This document shows positions 8,369-17,373 of a stretch of DNA of 64,000 nt, in pieces; position 1 is the first letter of the stretch, and each line of letters starts with the position of its first letter. Both the position numbers and the translations under genes were made by a program. Origin of the DNA: Mogibacterium timidum ATCC 33093. Its GTDB lineage: Bacteria; Bacillota; Clostridia; Peptostreptococcales; Anaerovoracaceae. The notes under the pieces were generated by a model that ran no database searches, was not told the DNA's origin, and saw only the letters and a list, made by a program, of their open reading frames with translations. Location of the stretch: NCBI RefSeq assembly GCF_000525775.1, contig NZ_JALU01000016.1, positions 62,001-126,000 of the forward strand. Direction: 5' to 3'.

Positions 8369-9265
8369 ATGGATTTTAAACAAATTGAAGCTTTTGTTAA
8401 TGTAGTAAGATTCAAGAGCTTTAGTCGTGCCGCAGATGCAACGTTCTTTACACAGCCTACCATAAGCACCCACATCAGTTCACTCGAGAAGGAGCTCAAC
8501 ACTAAGCTCCTTGATCGAAAGGGACGGACTGTAGAGATGACCCCACAGGGACAGAAATTCTACCAGTACGCCGTAGAGATGGTGAATGCACGAGCGCAAG
8601 CCATCGAAGCTCTGGATAGCGGAGATGACAATTTAGACGGAGTTCTCGAGCTGCAGACATCAACGGTTCCGGGTATAGCATTTCTCCCTGAGATTGTTCG
8701 CAAATTCAGCGAAGTACACCCTTTCACTCAATTCTACATCGAGATGAACGACAGTAAGGCCACTGTCGAGAGTCTCATTGAGAGGAGAGGCGAGATCGGA
8801 TTTGTCGGCGAATACGTAGCGGAGCCGGGTATCGAAGTCAATGAGATATTTACTGATCGTCCGGTGCTGCTTGTTCCGGGAAGCTATGATACGGATAAGG
8901 ATACAATTATGATGGACGAGCTGTCCAAGCTGCCGTTTATCTGGAGGGAAAACGGTTCGGCAACTCGAAAGTCATTCGAAGATACGGCTGCTTCAAGGGG
9001 CTATGACAAAAACAACTTTAGAGTAGTGTCAAGAACCAACGACCTCAACCTGATCATGCGCCTTGTTGCAAACGATGTCGGAGTATCAATATTGTCCGAG
9101 CGCACTGTCGGCAGGATTGTCAAAGGTGATGAGTTCAAGGTGCTCAAGATAGAGGGCTTTGACAAGCTGCGCAGCTTCTACATGATTACGCTCAAAAACG
9201 TGTTCTTATCGCCTGTAGCAGAGGCTTTCAGAAAGTTCGTGCTCGAGCATGCGGATAAGCATTAG
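8369..9265 (+). CDS. LysR-family regulator, probably selenium-metabolism associated
   Basis: A 298-residue LysR-type regulator. The N-terminal winged helix covers 1-60 (FSRAADATFFTQPTISTHI is the recognition helix region), followed by a linker helix and a periplasmic-binding-like effector domain (about 90-298). The opening MDFKQIEAFVNVV matches, from memory, the LysR subfamily linked to selenium metabolism in Clostridia. The neighbourhood (selD, tRNA-Sec, selA, selB) supports that reading, but the effector is not established. It has a GGAGG ribosome binding site. Confidence 0.75.
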   Translation: MDFKQIEAFVNVVRFKSFSRAADATFFTQPTISTHISSLEKELNTKLLDRKGRTVEMTPQGQKFYQYAVEMVNARAQAIEALDSGDDNLDGVLELQTSTVPGIAFLPEIVRKFSEVHPFTQFYIEMNDSKATVESLIERRGEIGFVGEYVAEPGIEVNEIFTDRPVLLVPGSYDTDKDTIMMDELSKLPFIWRENGSATRKSFEDTAASRGYDKNNFRVVSRTNDLNLIMRLVANDVGVSILSERTVGRIVKGDEFKVLKIEGFDKLRSFYMITLKNVFLSPVAEAFRKFVLEHADKH

Positions 9266-9497
9266 CAGTCGATTGCTTGACTTAGGTATTGAAATACATT
9301 AAAAAAGGGTGATAGATATATGAAACAGCGGAAGTTCGTTTAGGCGGCTTTTTTTGTTTCATTTTTTCTGTTCCATTCCTCTCTGTCGGGAGCATTGGAA
9401 TAGATAAATGCGGTTCCTGTTCCTCTCTCCGTAATCTCGGAATACATAAACGGAACGGCACATCTTCAATATCCGCAAGGGATCAGAAACAGACTAA

Positions 9498-9632
9498 GTA
9501 AGGATTCAGTATATTACCGTTGGTGTTTATCCCATCGTAGAGGCCAAGTTCGGTAAAGTCTCGACTGCAGGATGGGAACGGGTGAAGAGCGGTATAGGCC
9601 GGGTTTCGCTTGACTATGTAAAATATGTTTAA
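9498..9632 (+). pseudogene. C-terminal fragment of a bacterial SH3-domain protein (endolysin/amidase type)
   Basis: From 9498 the plus strand reads 44 codons to TAA, including GVYPIVEAKFGK and VKSGIGRVSLDYVKYV. This fits the end of a bacterial SH3 module (GVYTIV...GWGKLKSGAGWISLDYVK), as found at the C-terminus of amidases and phage-like lysozymes. There is no start codon or ribosome binding site, and a stop precedes it at 9495. It is therefore a remnant of a larger gene; a strong terminator follows 10 bases after its stop. The rest of the 9266-9750 gap holds two imperfect GGAATA-ATAAA copies near 9400-9440 and no other gene. Confidence 0.55.
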
Positions 9633-9642
9633 TTTTTTATCC

Positions 9643-9686
9643 GCCTGTCGGCTGTCCCACGGGATGGTCGATAGGCTTTTTGTTTT
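9643..9686 (+). terminator. Rho-independent terminator after the SH3 fragment
   Basis: The 16-base arms 9643-9658 and 9661-9676 pair fully when G-U pairs are allowed and are followed by TTTTTGTTTT. It would have served the lost SH3 protein gene. Confidence 0.75.
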
Positions 9687-9731
9687 AAGAAGCCTAAATG
9701 TAATGGGGGTATAAAAATTTCTAAAATAGTG

Positions 9732-9780
9732 TTGACATCGTGCAAAGAACGTGTATAACACAGTTATTGACATAGTGTCA
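9732..9780 (+). promoter_or_regulatory. Promoter with palindromic operator before the truncated aldo/keto reductase
   Basis: TTGACA (9732-9737), 16-base spacer, TATAAC (9754-9759), then the palindrome TGACA-TAG-TGTCA (9768-9780) at the expected transcription start. The layout is that of a repressed promoter. It belonged to some other gene, since the reductase reading frame downstream lacks its own N-terminus. Confidence 0.55.
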
Positions 9781-9810
9781 GCCGGAGAGCGGCATGGACG
9801 CGGAAATGAG

Positions 9811-10503
9811 ACAAAGGAGGAGCTTCAAGAGATCCTGATTGCCCACCCGGATGCGGAGTTTGTGCAGCTTCAGATCAATTATGCGGATTGGGATAATCCT
9901 GCGATCCAGTCGCGCGGCGTATATGAGGTTGCAAGAAAGTACGGAAAGCCCATTGTTGTCATGGAGCCGTTGAAGGGCGGACTTCTTGCTAATCCACCGG
10001 AGCAGGTTACAAACATCCTTAAGGACTATGCGCCGGAAATGTCAACCGCCTCTTGGGGAATTCGCTTTGCTGCAAATCTTGAAGGGATTCTCGTAGTTCT
10101 TTCTGGCATGAGTGACGCCTCTCAGATGGATGACAACATCTCCTATATGAAGGACTTTAAGGGCTTAGCTGCTGATGAGGAGGCATGTCTTATGAAGGCA
10201 AGAGATGAGCTTGCCCGCATTCCGTTGATCCCATGCACGACATGTAATTATTGTGCGAAGGTATGCCCAACGGAAATCGGGATTTCGGGTTCGTTTACTG
10301 CCAAAAATATCTATACGCTTTTCAACAATCTTGAGCGAGCAAAGTTACAGGAGAACTGGCTTGTAAAAGGACAAGGAAGAAAACAGGCGGCGGAGTGTAT
10401 CAAATGCGGAAAATGCGAACAGGTATGTCCGCAGCATATCAAGATCAGAGAGGAACTGGCTGTGATCGCCGAAGAGTTTGGACAGAAAAGACAGGAGAAT
10501 TGA
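9811..10503 (+). pseudogene. Truncated aldo/keto reductase with two 4Fe-4S motifs
   Basis: About 230 residues of the C-terminal part of a roughly 370-residue ferredoxin-type aldo/keto reductase. Visible are the later barrel strands (FVQLQINYADWDNP, VVMEPLKGG) and two cluster motifs, CTTCNYCAKVCP and CIKCGKCEQVCP. The N-terminal third with the catalytic Asp/Tyr/Lys is missing. The frame is open to a GTG at 9751, but that codon overlaps the -10 region, so it cannot be the start on that transcript. A separate ATG with a ribosome binding site at 9794 runs in another frame and stops after 13 codons. I read this as a deletion joining a foreign promoter and start to a reductase tail. Confidence 0.7.
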
Positions 10504-10509
10504 TGAAAA

Positions 10510-10549
10510 AAGCGCTGCAGCTGTTGATATTTCAACAACTACAGCGCTT
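10510..10549. terminator. Hairpin between the reductase remnant and selD
   Basis: AAGCGCTG and CAGCGCTT arms, extended inside by CTGTTG/CAACA, just after the reductase stop. It probably ends transcription from both sides; selD on the minus strand ends about 90 bases away. Confidence 0.55.
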
Positions 10550-10640
10550 ATGGTTTTGTCTGCCGTCTATAAGGATTAATATCTTTCCGTTATCCTTCCG
10601 CTGTAGCAAGACAATTGAAACGAGAAAGGCAAATATACAG

Positions 10641-11726
10641 CTATTTGTTAAGAATCTCGATGTAATGCGAGGTGCGCTTCTTGAACCTGCCGATGACTGC
10701 ATTTTCACAACCTTTTTCTCCCAGCTGGTATTGCAGTCTCTCCAGCTCCGGCTCCTTGACAGCCAGCAGCAGCCCACCGGAGGTCTGCGGGTCGTAGAGC
10801 ATGTCGATCTGCTCCTGTTTGAGACCGACGCTGTAATCCATTACGTCCCCTGACAGGAAGGCCATGTTGTTGTGAGCTCCGGCCGGCAGGATTCCCTGTG
10901 CCGCGAATTCAAGTGCGCGACTCATGAGCGGGATTCTCTCGGTGAAAACTTCCAAAGTTACATCACCTGCCTTAGCCATTTCTGCGCCGTGACCTAACAG
11001 ACCAAATCCGGTGATATCCGTGCAGCCGTCAACCTTGACACCTGCCGTTGCCTCAAATGCGTATTTGTTGAGCTCAGCCATCGTCCTGCTTAGCTCATCG
11101 CTCTCTGATTTATTGAGAAAATCAACCTTATCGGCACTCGTAAGCACACCCGAGCCGATCTTCTTGGTGATCACGAGATAATCCCCCTCAGATGCACTGT
11201 TGCTGAGTATGTCGTCCGGATGAGCAAAACCTGTTACGCTGAGTCCGTACTTAGGCTCCTTGTCATTGATGCTGTGTCCACCGGTAGTCATCGCACCGGC
11301 TTCGTTTACCTTGTCGTTGCCACCTTCGAGGATAGCTTCAACTGCAGCGAGAGGAAGCTTCTCGGGGAAGGTGAGCAAATTCATAGCCAGCTTAGGGGTA
11401 CCACCCATAGCGTAGATGTCGCTGAGCGAGTTGGCTGCAGCAATCTGACCGAACATATATGGGTCATCCACGATTGGTGGGAAGAAGTCGATGCTGTTGA
11501 TGATCGCAACGTCATCGCTAACCTTGTATACACAGGCATCGTCACTGCTGTCAAAACCGACCAACACGCGCTCGTCACGAATCTTTGGCAGCTTAGACAG
11601 TATATCGCTTAGGACTCCCGGCCCTATCTTGGCTCCTCAACCGCCTGCTGTGGTCATCTCTGTAAGCTTGACATCCTCGAGTGCCATCGGTATGGCACAG
11701 CAGGTTTTCTTTTCGTTTTCGCCCAT
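10641..11726 (-). CDS. selD: Selenophosphate synthase, selenocysteine-containing (UGA at codon 30)
   Basis: A 361-residue enzyme making selenophosphate from selenide and ATP. An ordinary reading starts only at 11567 and lacks the glycine-rich active site. Extending upstream through one in-frame TGA (11637-11639) gives MGENEKKT..., then TTAGG-Sec-GAKIGPGVLSD, with the Sec at the active-site position (Cys17 in E. coli) and the catalytic lysine three residues on (Lys33). The remaining protein (NSIDFFPPIVDDPYMFGQIA, AMGGTPKLAMNLL) is typical SelD and full length. The start ATG at 11726 has GAGG about 10 bases upstream. The organism has selA, selB and tRNA-Sec next door, so the readthrough is plausible. 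Confidence 0.93.
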
Positions 11727-11769
11727 TATCCTGATACCTCTTTCTATTGGTATTTCGAACCCTTCGTAT

Positions 11770-11790
11770 CACCTCGGACGGAGGTGCTTT
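11770..11790 (+). other. Small hairpin in the csd-selD gap
   Basis: CACCTC and GAGGTG around a 5-base loop, followed by CTTTT on the plus strand. It lies in the 125-base gap between the cysteine desulfurase-like gene and selD (both minus strand). It may structure the selD leader; a plus-strand terminator would have no gene to serve here. Confidence 0.3.
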
Positions 11791-11851
11791 TATCATGACT
11801 CGCGGATTGTCAGGTAAGACAATCTCCTGCGAAGGGATATTATGCTGTTGT

Positions 11852-13000
11852 TTATTTTGTCTGAGCGAGAATCTTGACGGCTGCAACAGCGGTATCGATC
11901 TCCTCTTCAGTGTTGAAAGGGCCAATCGAGAATCTGACTGTACCCTCCGGGAAGGTTCCGAGAGACTTGTGCGCAAGCGGTGCGCAGTGCAGACCGACTC
12001 TCGTGCTGATTCCGTACTCATGCTCCAGGTTGAATGCGCAAATACCGTTGTCTTTATTAAGAAAGTCCACCGAGATTACGCTCACCCTGCCTTCGACTGT
12101 GGGCAGACCGGCGAGATGAATTTCTTCGACATCCTTTAGCCCATCGAGCATCCTGGCTGATAACGCTTTCTCGTGTTCGTGTACCTTTTCGAAATTCTCC
12201 TCCAGCCATCGGAGCGCTGCGTGCAGTCCGAATATTCCCGGCAAATTGAGAGTTCCGCTCTCGAACCTGTCCGGCAGCTCAGATGGCATATCTGCCATGT
12301 CTGAATGGCTGCCTGTACCGCCGGAAACCAGCGGATTGATTTCATCCTTGATCTCAGGATTAATCAGCATAACTCCAACTCCCTGAGGTCCGAGCAGTGA
12401 CTTGTGACCGGGAACAGTGAGTCCGTCGATATGACACTTCTGCATATCGATTGGAGTATTGCCGGCAGTCTGTGCTGCATCGACGATGAAGATGACGCCC
12501 TGTTCATGACATCGTTTGCCGACCTCCTCTATAGGAAGCAGTGTACCGCTGACATTGGATGCGTGCAGCATTACGACAGCGCGTACGTCCGGAGTTATCA
12601 TGGCTAACGCGTCTTCAAGCTCCAGCTCCCCCAGTTCGTTGCACGGCATGCAGTCGTATTCAATCACACCGTCCTGCTGCAGCTGATGGAGCGGCCTGTA
12701 TACAGCGTTGTGCTCCACGTGTGTGGTGAGGAATTTGTCTCCCTTTCCGGCGAGCCCCTTAATCAAGAAGTTGAGGCTGTAGGTATTGCCCGGTGTAAAT
12801 ATTGCGTTGCGCGCGCCATAACCGTTCATCAGCTTGTCAATGAGCTCTCTGGTCTCGAGCACAACCTCGGCAGCCGAATATGCCTTTTCGTATCCGCCGC
12901 GGTTGATATTGCTGCCGACCTTGGTCATATATTCATAAACTGCCTCCGCAACCTCCTTAGGCTTAGGGTACGAGGTCGCTCCGTTATCAAGATAAATCAT
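11852..13000 (-). CDS. Class V aminotransferase, cysteine desulfurase/selenocysteine lyase family
   Basis: A 382-residue PLP enzyme. It opens with YLDNGATSYPKP, has the PLP lysine in TVPGHKSLLGPQG (Lys200) and the persulfide-forming cysteine in GLHCAPLAHKSLGT (Cys339). This fits the TIGR01977 cysteine desulfurase family, which often lies beside selD. The likely role is to release sulfur or selenium from cysteine/selenocysteine, possibly supplying selenide to SelD; that is inference from context. RBS AAGGAGG precedes the ATG. It probably shares a transcript with selD downstream. Confidence 0.85.
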   Translation of the reverse strand: MIYLDNGATSYPKPKEVAEAVYEYMTKVGSNINRGGYEKAYSAAEVVLETRELIDKLMNGYGARNAIFTPGNTYSLNFLIKGLAGKGDKFLTTHVEHNAVYRPLHQLQQDGVIEYDCMPCNELGELELEDALAMITPDVRAVVMLHASNVSGTLLPIEEVGKRCHEQGVIFIVDAAQTAGNTPIDMQKCHIDGLTVPGHKSLLGPQGVGVMLINPEIKDEINPLVSGGTGSHSDMADMPSELPDRFESGTLNLPGIFGLHAALRWLEENFEKVHEHEKALSARMLDGLKDVEEIHLAGLPTVEGRVSVISVDFLNKDNGICAFNLEHEYGISTRVGLHCAPLAHKSLGTFPEGTVRFSIGPFNTEEEIDTAVAAVKILAQTK

Positions 13001-13191
13001 CGAAAACCTCCTTGGTAATACGGTCCAAAATAATCTGATACACTACTAAAAATCAATCGCTACATTTTTATTTGATTATATCATAAATATTCAAATTTGA
13101 ATAAGCCGGGGGTGATATTTACAGGGCACACACAGTGTAATTCGTTTGCTACGATAAGCTTCATTTATTGTATTTTACGTAAACTCAAGTG

Positions 13192-13220
13192 TTGAAGGCT
13201 GTAGACTTTGATGCTATAAT
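13192..13220 (+). promoter_or_regulatory. Promoter for tRNA-Sec and selAB
   Basis: TTGAAG (13192-13197), 17-base spacer, perfect TATAAT (13215-13220), placed 17 bases before the first base of tRNA-Sec. No other promoter is obvious before selA, so the tRNA and selAB are probably co-transcribed. Confidence 0.75.
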
Positions 13221-13237
13221 GACGAGGTATGTAACTT

Positions 13238-13334
13238 GGGGGTGGATAGGTGCTGGTGTGCCTTACGGTCTTCAAAACCGATATGAGGAGCTGATACCTT
13301 CTCGGGTGGGTTCAATTCCCACGCACTCCCGCCA
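13238..13334 (+). tRNA. selC: tRNA-Sec (anticodon UCA)
   Basis: A 97-base tRNA with the marks of bacterial selenocysteine tRNA: GGGGGTG acceptor start pairing with CACTCCC before GCCA, a long D stem, the anticodon loop CTTCAAA with UCA, a large variable arm, and the T arm GTGGG-TTCAATT-CCCAC. The CCA end is encoded. The eighth acceptor pair appears to be a G-G mismatch. It lies 28 bases upstream of selA, an arrangement found in several Clostridia. Confidence 0.93.
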
Positions 13335-13361
13335 TTTGAGTTTGCATGGGAGTGAATAAGT

Positions 13362-14768
13362 ATGAAGAGAAATGAAGTTTTACGGCAGATTCCGAAGATA
13401 GATGAGGTGCTTAAGGAGCACCTCTTTTCTAATGCCTTTGAAATCAGCGGAAGAGATGTAGTTACTGCTATGGCAAGGCGGGTAATCGATGAGGTTCGCT
13501 CGGAAATTTTGTCGCTCAGTGAAGCTGCGTTGGAGGCGTACGATACAACTAGGCTCAGCGTCTCCCAAATTGCAGGGGAGATTATGGATAGACTTGAAGA
13601 GGATGAGATCAACCATCTGCACGGAGTTATCAACGCGACCGGAACCATACTGCATACCAATCTGGGCAGAGCTCCGCTTTGTGATGATGCGGTGCGAAAT
13701 GTTGAGATGGTATCTCGTGGCTACTCGAATCTTGAGTATGATGTGAAGCTCGGCAAGCGCGGCTCGCGTCATGATATTTTGCAGGAGCTGATGGTCGAGC
13801 TGACCGGTGCTGAAGACGTCATGATTGTCAATAACAACGCTTCAGCGACCATGCTGGTGCTGTCAGCGATGGCTGAGGGACATGAGGTAGTGGTATCGCG
13901 TGGTGAGTTGGTTGAAATAGGAGGAGCCTTTAGAATTCCGGACATTATGGTGCAGAGCGGCGCGACTCTGCACGAGGTTGGAACTACCAATAAGACCAAG
14001 CCGAGCGACTATGAGAAGGCGATTAATGAGAACACCGGCGCGCTTATGAAGGTGCACACCAGCAATTACAAGATTATGGGGTTCACTGAAGAGGTTGAAC
14101 TCGATGAGCTGGTGGACATCGGTAAGGATCACGACCTGCCTGTCATCTTCGATATGGGTAACGGTCTGATGGTTAACCTGTCCGAGTATGGGCTGGATGA
14201 ACCAAATGTTCCTGCATCTCTCGCGACCGGTATCGATGTGATATTGTTTAGCGGTGATAAGCTGCTGGGAGGCCCTCAGGCCGGAATTATCGCAGGCAAG
14301 CGCAGGTATATCGAGAAGATGAAGAAGCATCCGCTGGCTCGTGCATTGAGAGTAGATAAGATGACTTTTGCAGCGATGGAGGAAACACTCAAAAAGTACA
14401 GAGACACATCAGTTGCGATGAGAGATATTCCGGTGCTTCGTATGATCAGCACTCCTCGCGACATCCTGCTCGGCAGAGCCGATAAGCTGTCTGCCAAGAT
14501 TCGCGAAGCTAATGACAGGCTAAATGTCAGGATTGTAGATGCCGAAGACCAGATCGGTGGCGGCTCTGCACCGATGGTATTTTTGCCGGGAGTGGCAGTG
14601 GCAGTGACTTCCGATGCTACGACGACTAAGGGAATCGAGAGGGCATTGCGCAAATATGAGATTCCTGTTATTGCCAGAATTCATGAGGATGAACTGCTGT
14701 TTTCGGTAAGAACTGTCGTAGACCGGGAGATGGATGATATAGCAGCTGCACTGAAGGAAGTAGAATAG
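13362..14768 (+). CDS. selA: L-seryl-tRNA(Sec) selenium transferase
   Basis: A 468-residue PLP enzyme that converts Ser-tRNA-Sec to Sec-tRNA-Sec using selenophosphate. It shows NATGTILHTNLGRAPL (91-106), VNNNASATMLVL (156-167) and the PLP lysine in LFSGDKLLGGPQAG (Lys300). Length is normal. It starts 28 bases after tRNA-Sec with a GGGAG ribosome binding site and its stop is directly followed by the selB ATG, so the two are coupled. Confidence 0.96.
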   Translation: MKRNEVLRQIPKIDEVLKEHLFSNAFEISGRDVVTAMARRVIDEVRSEILSLSEAALEAYDTTRLSVSQIAGEIMDRLEEDEINHLHGVINATGTILHTNLGRAPLCDDAVRNVEMVSRGYSNLEYDVKLGKRGSRHDILQELMVELTGAEDVMIVNNNASATMLVLSAMAEGHEVVVSRGELVEIGGAFRIPDIMVQSGATLHEVGTTNKTKPSDYEKAINENTGALMKVHTSNYKIMGFTEEVELDELVDIGKDHDLPVIFDMGNGLMVNLSEYGLDEPNVPASLATGIDVILFSGDKLLGGPQAGIIAGKRRYIEKMKKHPLARALRVDKMTFAAMEETLKKYRDTSVAMRDIPVLRMISTPRDILLGRADKLSAKIREANDRLNVRIVDAEDQIGGGSAPMVFLPGVAVAVTSDATTTKGIERALRKYEIPVIARIHEDELLFSVRTVVDREMDDIAAALKEVE

Positions 14769-16676
14769 ATGAAGAATGTAATTATTGGGACGGCAGGTCA
14801 TGTAGATCACGGCAAGACTCAGCTGATCAAGGCTTTATCGGGGATTGACACGGATAGGCTGTCGGAAGAGCAGAAGCGTGGAATAACTATTGAGCTTGGG
14901 TTCGCTCATATTCCGAATGACGATGGCTACAACATAGGGGTAATTGATGTACCCGGGCATGAGAAGTTCATCAAGAATATGTTAGCAGGTATTGGCGGCA
15001 TCGATTTCGTACTGTTTGTAGTTGCGGCAGATGAGGGTATCATGCCTCAGACCAAGGAACACTTTGAGATTCTTCAAGCTCTAGGTATCGACGACGGAAT
15101 TATTGCTATCACCAAGAAGGATATGGTAGACGACGAGTGGATGGAGATGCTGCTCGATGATGTAAAGGAGTATTTCAAGGGATCCTTTCTCGATGGCAAG
15201 CCAATGATTCCGGTATCTTCCAAGACCGGTGATAATCTGGATGTACTCAAGGCGGAGATAATCAAGAAGTGCGACAGAGAGTCGAAGAGACGCGAAGAGC
15301 CTGAGTTGTTCAGGCTACCTATAGATAGAGTATTCTCGATGCAGGGATTTGGAACTGTCGTGACAGGCACGCTTGTGGATGGAGTGCTCAGAGAAGGCGA
15401 TGAGATGACCATCTACCCGGAGGTGCTTGCCGCCAAGGTTAGAGGAATTCAGACCTACGGTAAGGATACCGATGTGGCAGTAGCAGGGCAGAGGACTGCT
15501 GTCAATCTCAGCAATATCAAGAAGGCTGATATTGACAGGGGATCAGTGCTGGCGGCACCCGGGGCGGTGAGCGTCACCAACATGCTTGATACCCGGCTCA
15601 GCGTATTTAAGAGCAGCGACAGGCAGATCTTCAATAACAGCAGAGTCCACCTCTATACCGGCAGCAAGGAGGTTCTGGCCAAGGTTATAATCATGGATCG
15701 CGATGCAATAGCTAGCGGTGACACAGCGTTTGTTCAGCTGAGATTAGAAGAAGAGATTGCTGTTAGAAGGGGTGACAGGTTCATCGTTAGGTTTTATTCG
15801 CCGGTAATTACTATCGGAGGCGGCATAATCCTGGATGCAAGGCCTGAGAAGCATAAGCGAAACAGAGAAGATGTGTTGTCGGATTTCAGAGTTTTAGCAT
15901 CCGGAGATATTTATAAGATTGTTCACCTCAAAGCGGGAAAATGGAAATACTATAAGCAGCAGGAGCTCGGCCGCGAGCTTGGGCTCACCGTGCAGGAAAT
16001 GCGAAATATTATCGGAAGCCTTGAGGAACAGAGTCGGATTATAGTGCTTGCGGATGGCTCGATTGTTAGCGACGAAAAATTCAAGGTGCTTGAGGGAACG
16101 GCCGCTCAGATAATCGAAGAGTATCACAGCCAGAATCCTATGGTAGATGGGATTCCTAAAAGAGAGCTTCTCAGCAGAATCAAAGAATACAGGCATATCG
16201 AGGATGATAAGCTCGGTCAAGCTATTATCGTTAAGCTTCTTGAATCAGGTATGCTTGAGGATAAGGGCAAGGCTATCTCGCTTGCGGGCTTCCAGGTTGA
16301 GTTCTCCGCCGGTCAGCTGGCATTGATGGATAGAATCGATCAGATGTATGCGGATGCGGGATGTGAAGTCATCAAGAACGAAGATATATACGAGCTTGTC
16401 GGTGATAAGAGTATCGCGGCTGCGATTCAGGGAGAACTTGTAGAGCGGGGAATGATTATTAAGCTCGATGCCGGCCATTTCATAAACAGAGCCGCATGGG
16501 ATGATATAGTGGCTGCCGCTCGGGAATTGTACGATGAGAAGCCCGATGGCTTTACGCTGGCCGAATATCGCGATAAGCTTGGAATCTCAAGGAAATTCGC
16601 AACTGTATTGCTATCCGGACTTGACAAGCTCGGTATTACGATGTTTAATGGAAGCAGTCGCAAGATTATAAAATAG
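14769..16676 (+). CDS. selB: Selenocysteine-specific elongation factor
   Basis: A 635-residue GTPase that brings Sec-tRNA-Sec to the ribosome at UGA codons followed by a SECIS hairpin. GTPase motifs are [13 protein letters not shown] (7-19), DVPGHEKF (about 60) and TKKD (about 115). An EF-Tu-like barrel follows, and the C-terminal half (about 375-635) is a series of winged helices that bind the SECIS RNA. There is no spacing between selA and selB. The neighbouring selD is one likely client. Confidence 0.96.
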   Translation: MKNVIIGTAGHVDHGKTQLIKALSGIDTDRLSEEQKRGITIELGFAHIPNDDGYNIGVIDVPGHEKFIKNMLAGIGGIDFVLFVVAADEGIMPQTKEHFEILQALGIDDGIIAITKKDMVDDEWMEMLLDDVKEYFKGSFLDGKPMIPVSSKTGDNLDVLKAEIIKKCDRESKRREEPELFRLPIDRVFSMQGFGTVVTGTLVDGVLREGDEMTIYPEVLAAKVRGIQTYGKDTDVAVAGQRTAVNLSNIKKADIDRGSVLAAPGAVSVTNMLDTRLSVFKSSDRQIFNNSRVHLYTGSKEVLAKVIIMDRDAIASGDTAFVQLRLEEEIAVRRGDRFIVRFYSPVITIGGGIILDARPEKHKRNREDVLSDFRVLASGDIYKIVHLKAGKWKYYKQQELGRELGLTVQEMRNIIGSLEEQSRIIVLADGSIVSDEKFKVLEGTAAQIIEEYHSQNPMVDGIPKRELLSRIKEYRHIEDDKLGQAIIVKLLESGMLEDKGKAISLAGFQVEFSAGQLALMDRIDQMYADAGCEVIKNEDIYELVGDKSIAAAIQGELVERGMIIKLDAGHFINRAAWDDIVAAARELYDEKPDGFTLAEYRDKLGISRKFATVLLSGLDKLGITMFNGSSRKIIK

Positions 16677-16694
16677 AACGAAAGGACAATTACC

Positions 16695-17273
16695 ATGAAG
16701 AAAAAGACACTACTTATTATAAGTATGCTTGTGCTCGTGATGTTTGCGCTTACTGCCTGTGGCGGGAAGAAGCCGTCTGATGTTGTAGAGGATAATCTCA
16801 AGCAGGTTAAGACTGAGAATGCTTCTTCAAGCGTAACTAAGCTGTTCAACGATAGCTCTTTAGAGCAGAAGTACGGTAAGGATTACGAAAAGTTCATCAA
16901 GAAGGTTCAGGACTTTGACTTCAAGATTAAGGGCGAAAAGGTCGATGGCAAGAAGGCAACTGTTGATGTTGAAATTAAGACTTACGACTTCGGAAATGCT
17001 TATAAGGAGACTTACAATCAGGTAGTTTCAGATGCTAAGGGCGGTAAGATCAACTCTTCGACTAACATCAAGGATTATGTATATAACCTGATGTTCCAGA
17101 AGCTGAACGGTGTTAAGGACAAAGCCTACACTAAGACAGTTAAAATCAACTGCACAAAGGATGACAAGGGTAACTGGAAGACTGATATCAACAGCAATGT
17201 TGACTTCCTGGATGCAATGATGGGTGGAATGTTCACAGCTATTAAGAGCGTAACATCTCAGCCTGCTCAGTAG
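16695..17273 (+). CDS. Putative lipoprotein of unknown function
   Basis: A 192-residue protein with a lipoprotein signal peptide: basic MKKK, hydrophobic core, and lipobox LTAC (Cys22). The mature part is lysine-rich and starts like DUF4878/DUF5105-type lipoproteins (SDVVEDNLKQVKTEN), then alternates charged strands (KGEKVDGKKATVDVEIKTYD). It is probably anchored on the outer face of the membrane. It follows selB by 18 bases with AAAGGA, so it may share the sel transcript, but no link to selenium is visible in its sequence. Confidence 0.75.
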   Translation: MKKKTLLIISMLVLVMFALTACGGKKPSDVVEDNLKQVKTENASSSVTKLFNDSSLEQKYGKDYEKFIKKVQDFDFKIKGEKVDGKKATVDVEIKTYDFGNAYKETYNQVVSDAKGGKINSSTNIKDYVYNLMFQKLNGVKDKAYTKTVKINCTKDDKGNWKTDINSNVDFLDAMMGGMFTAIKSVTSQPAQ

Positions 17274-17320
17274 TCTGTCGGTTGACGTGATTAAGATTCA
17301 ACCTGAATAGCAAAGACAAT

Positions 17321-17348
17321 AAAGCGCGGAGCATGTGCCCCGCGCTTT
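17321..17348. terminator. Bidirectional terminator between lipoprotein and htpG
   Basis: AAAGCGCGG and CCGCGCTTT arms with a 10-base loop, A/T-tracts on both sides. It separates the convergent sel transcript and htpG. Confidence 0.85.
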
Positions 17349-17373
17349 CGTCATGTCTTATGCTGCTTTAATG

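Noticed and set aside
9751-9753. GTG as the start of the truncated reductase
   Set aside because: It overlaps the -10 box of the promoter and has no ribosome site.
9483-9773. Minus-strand 96-codon frame
   Set aside because: It has no family match and lies antisense to the SH3 fragment, the terminator and the promoter; likely a shadow.
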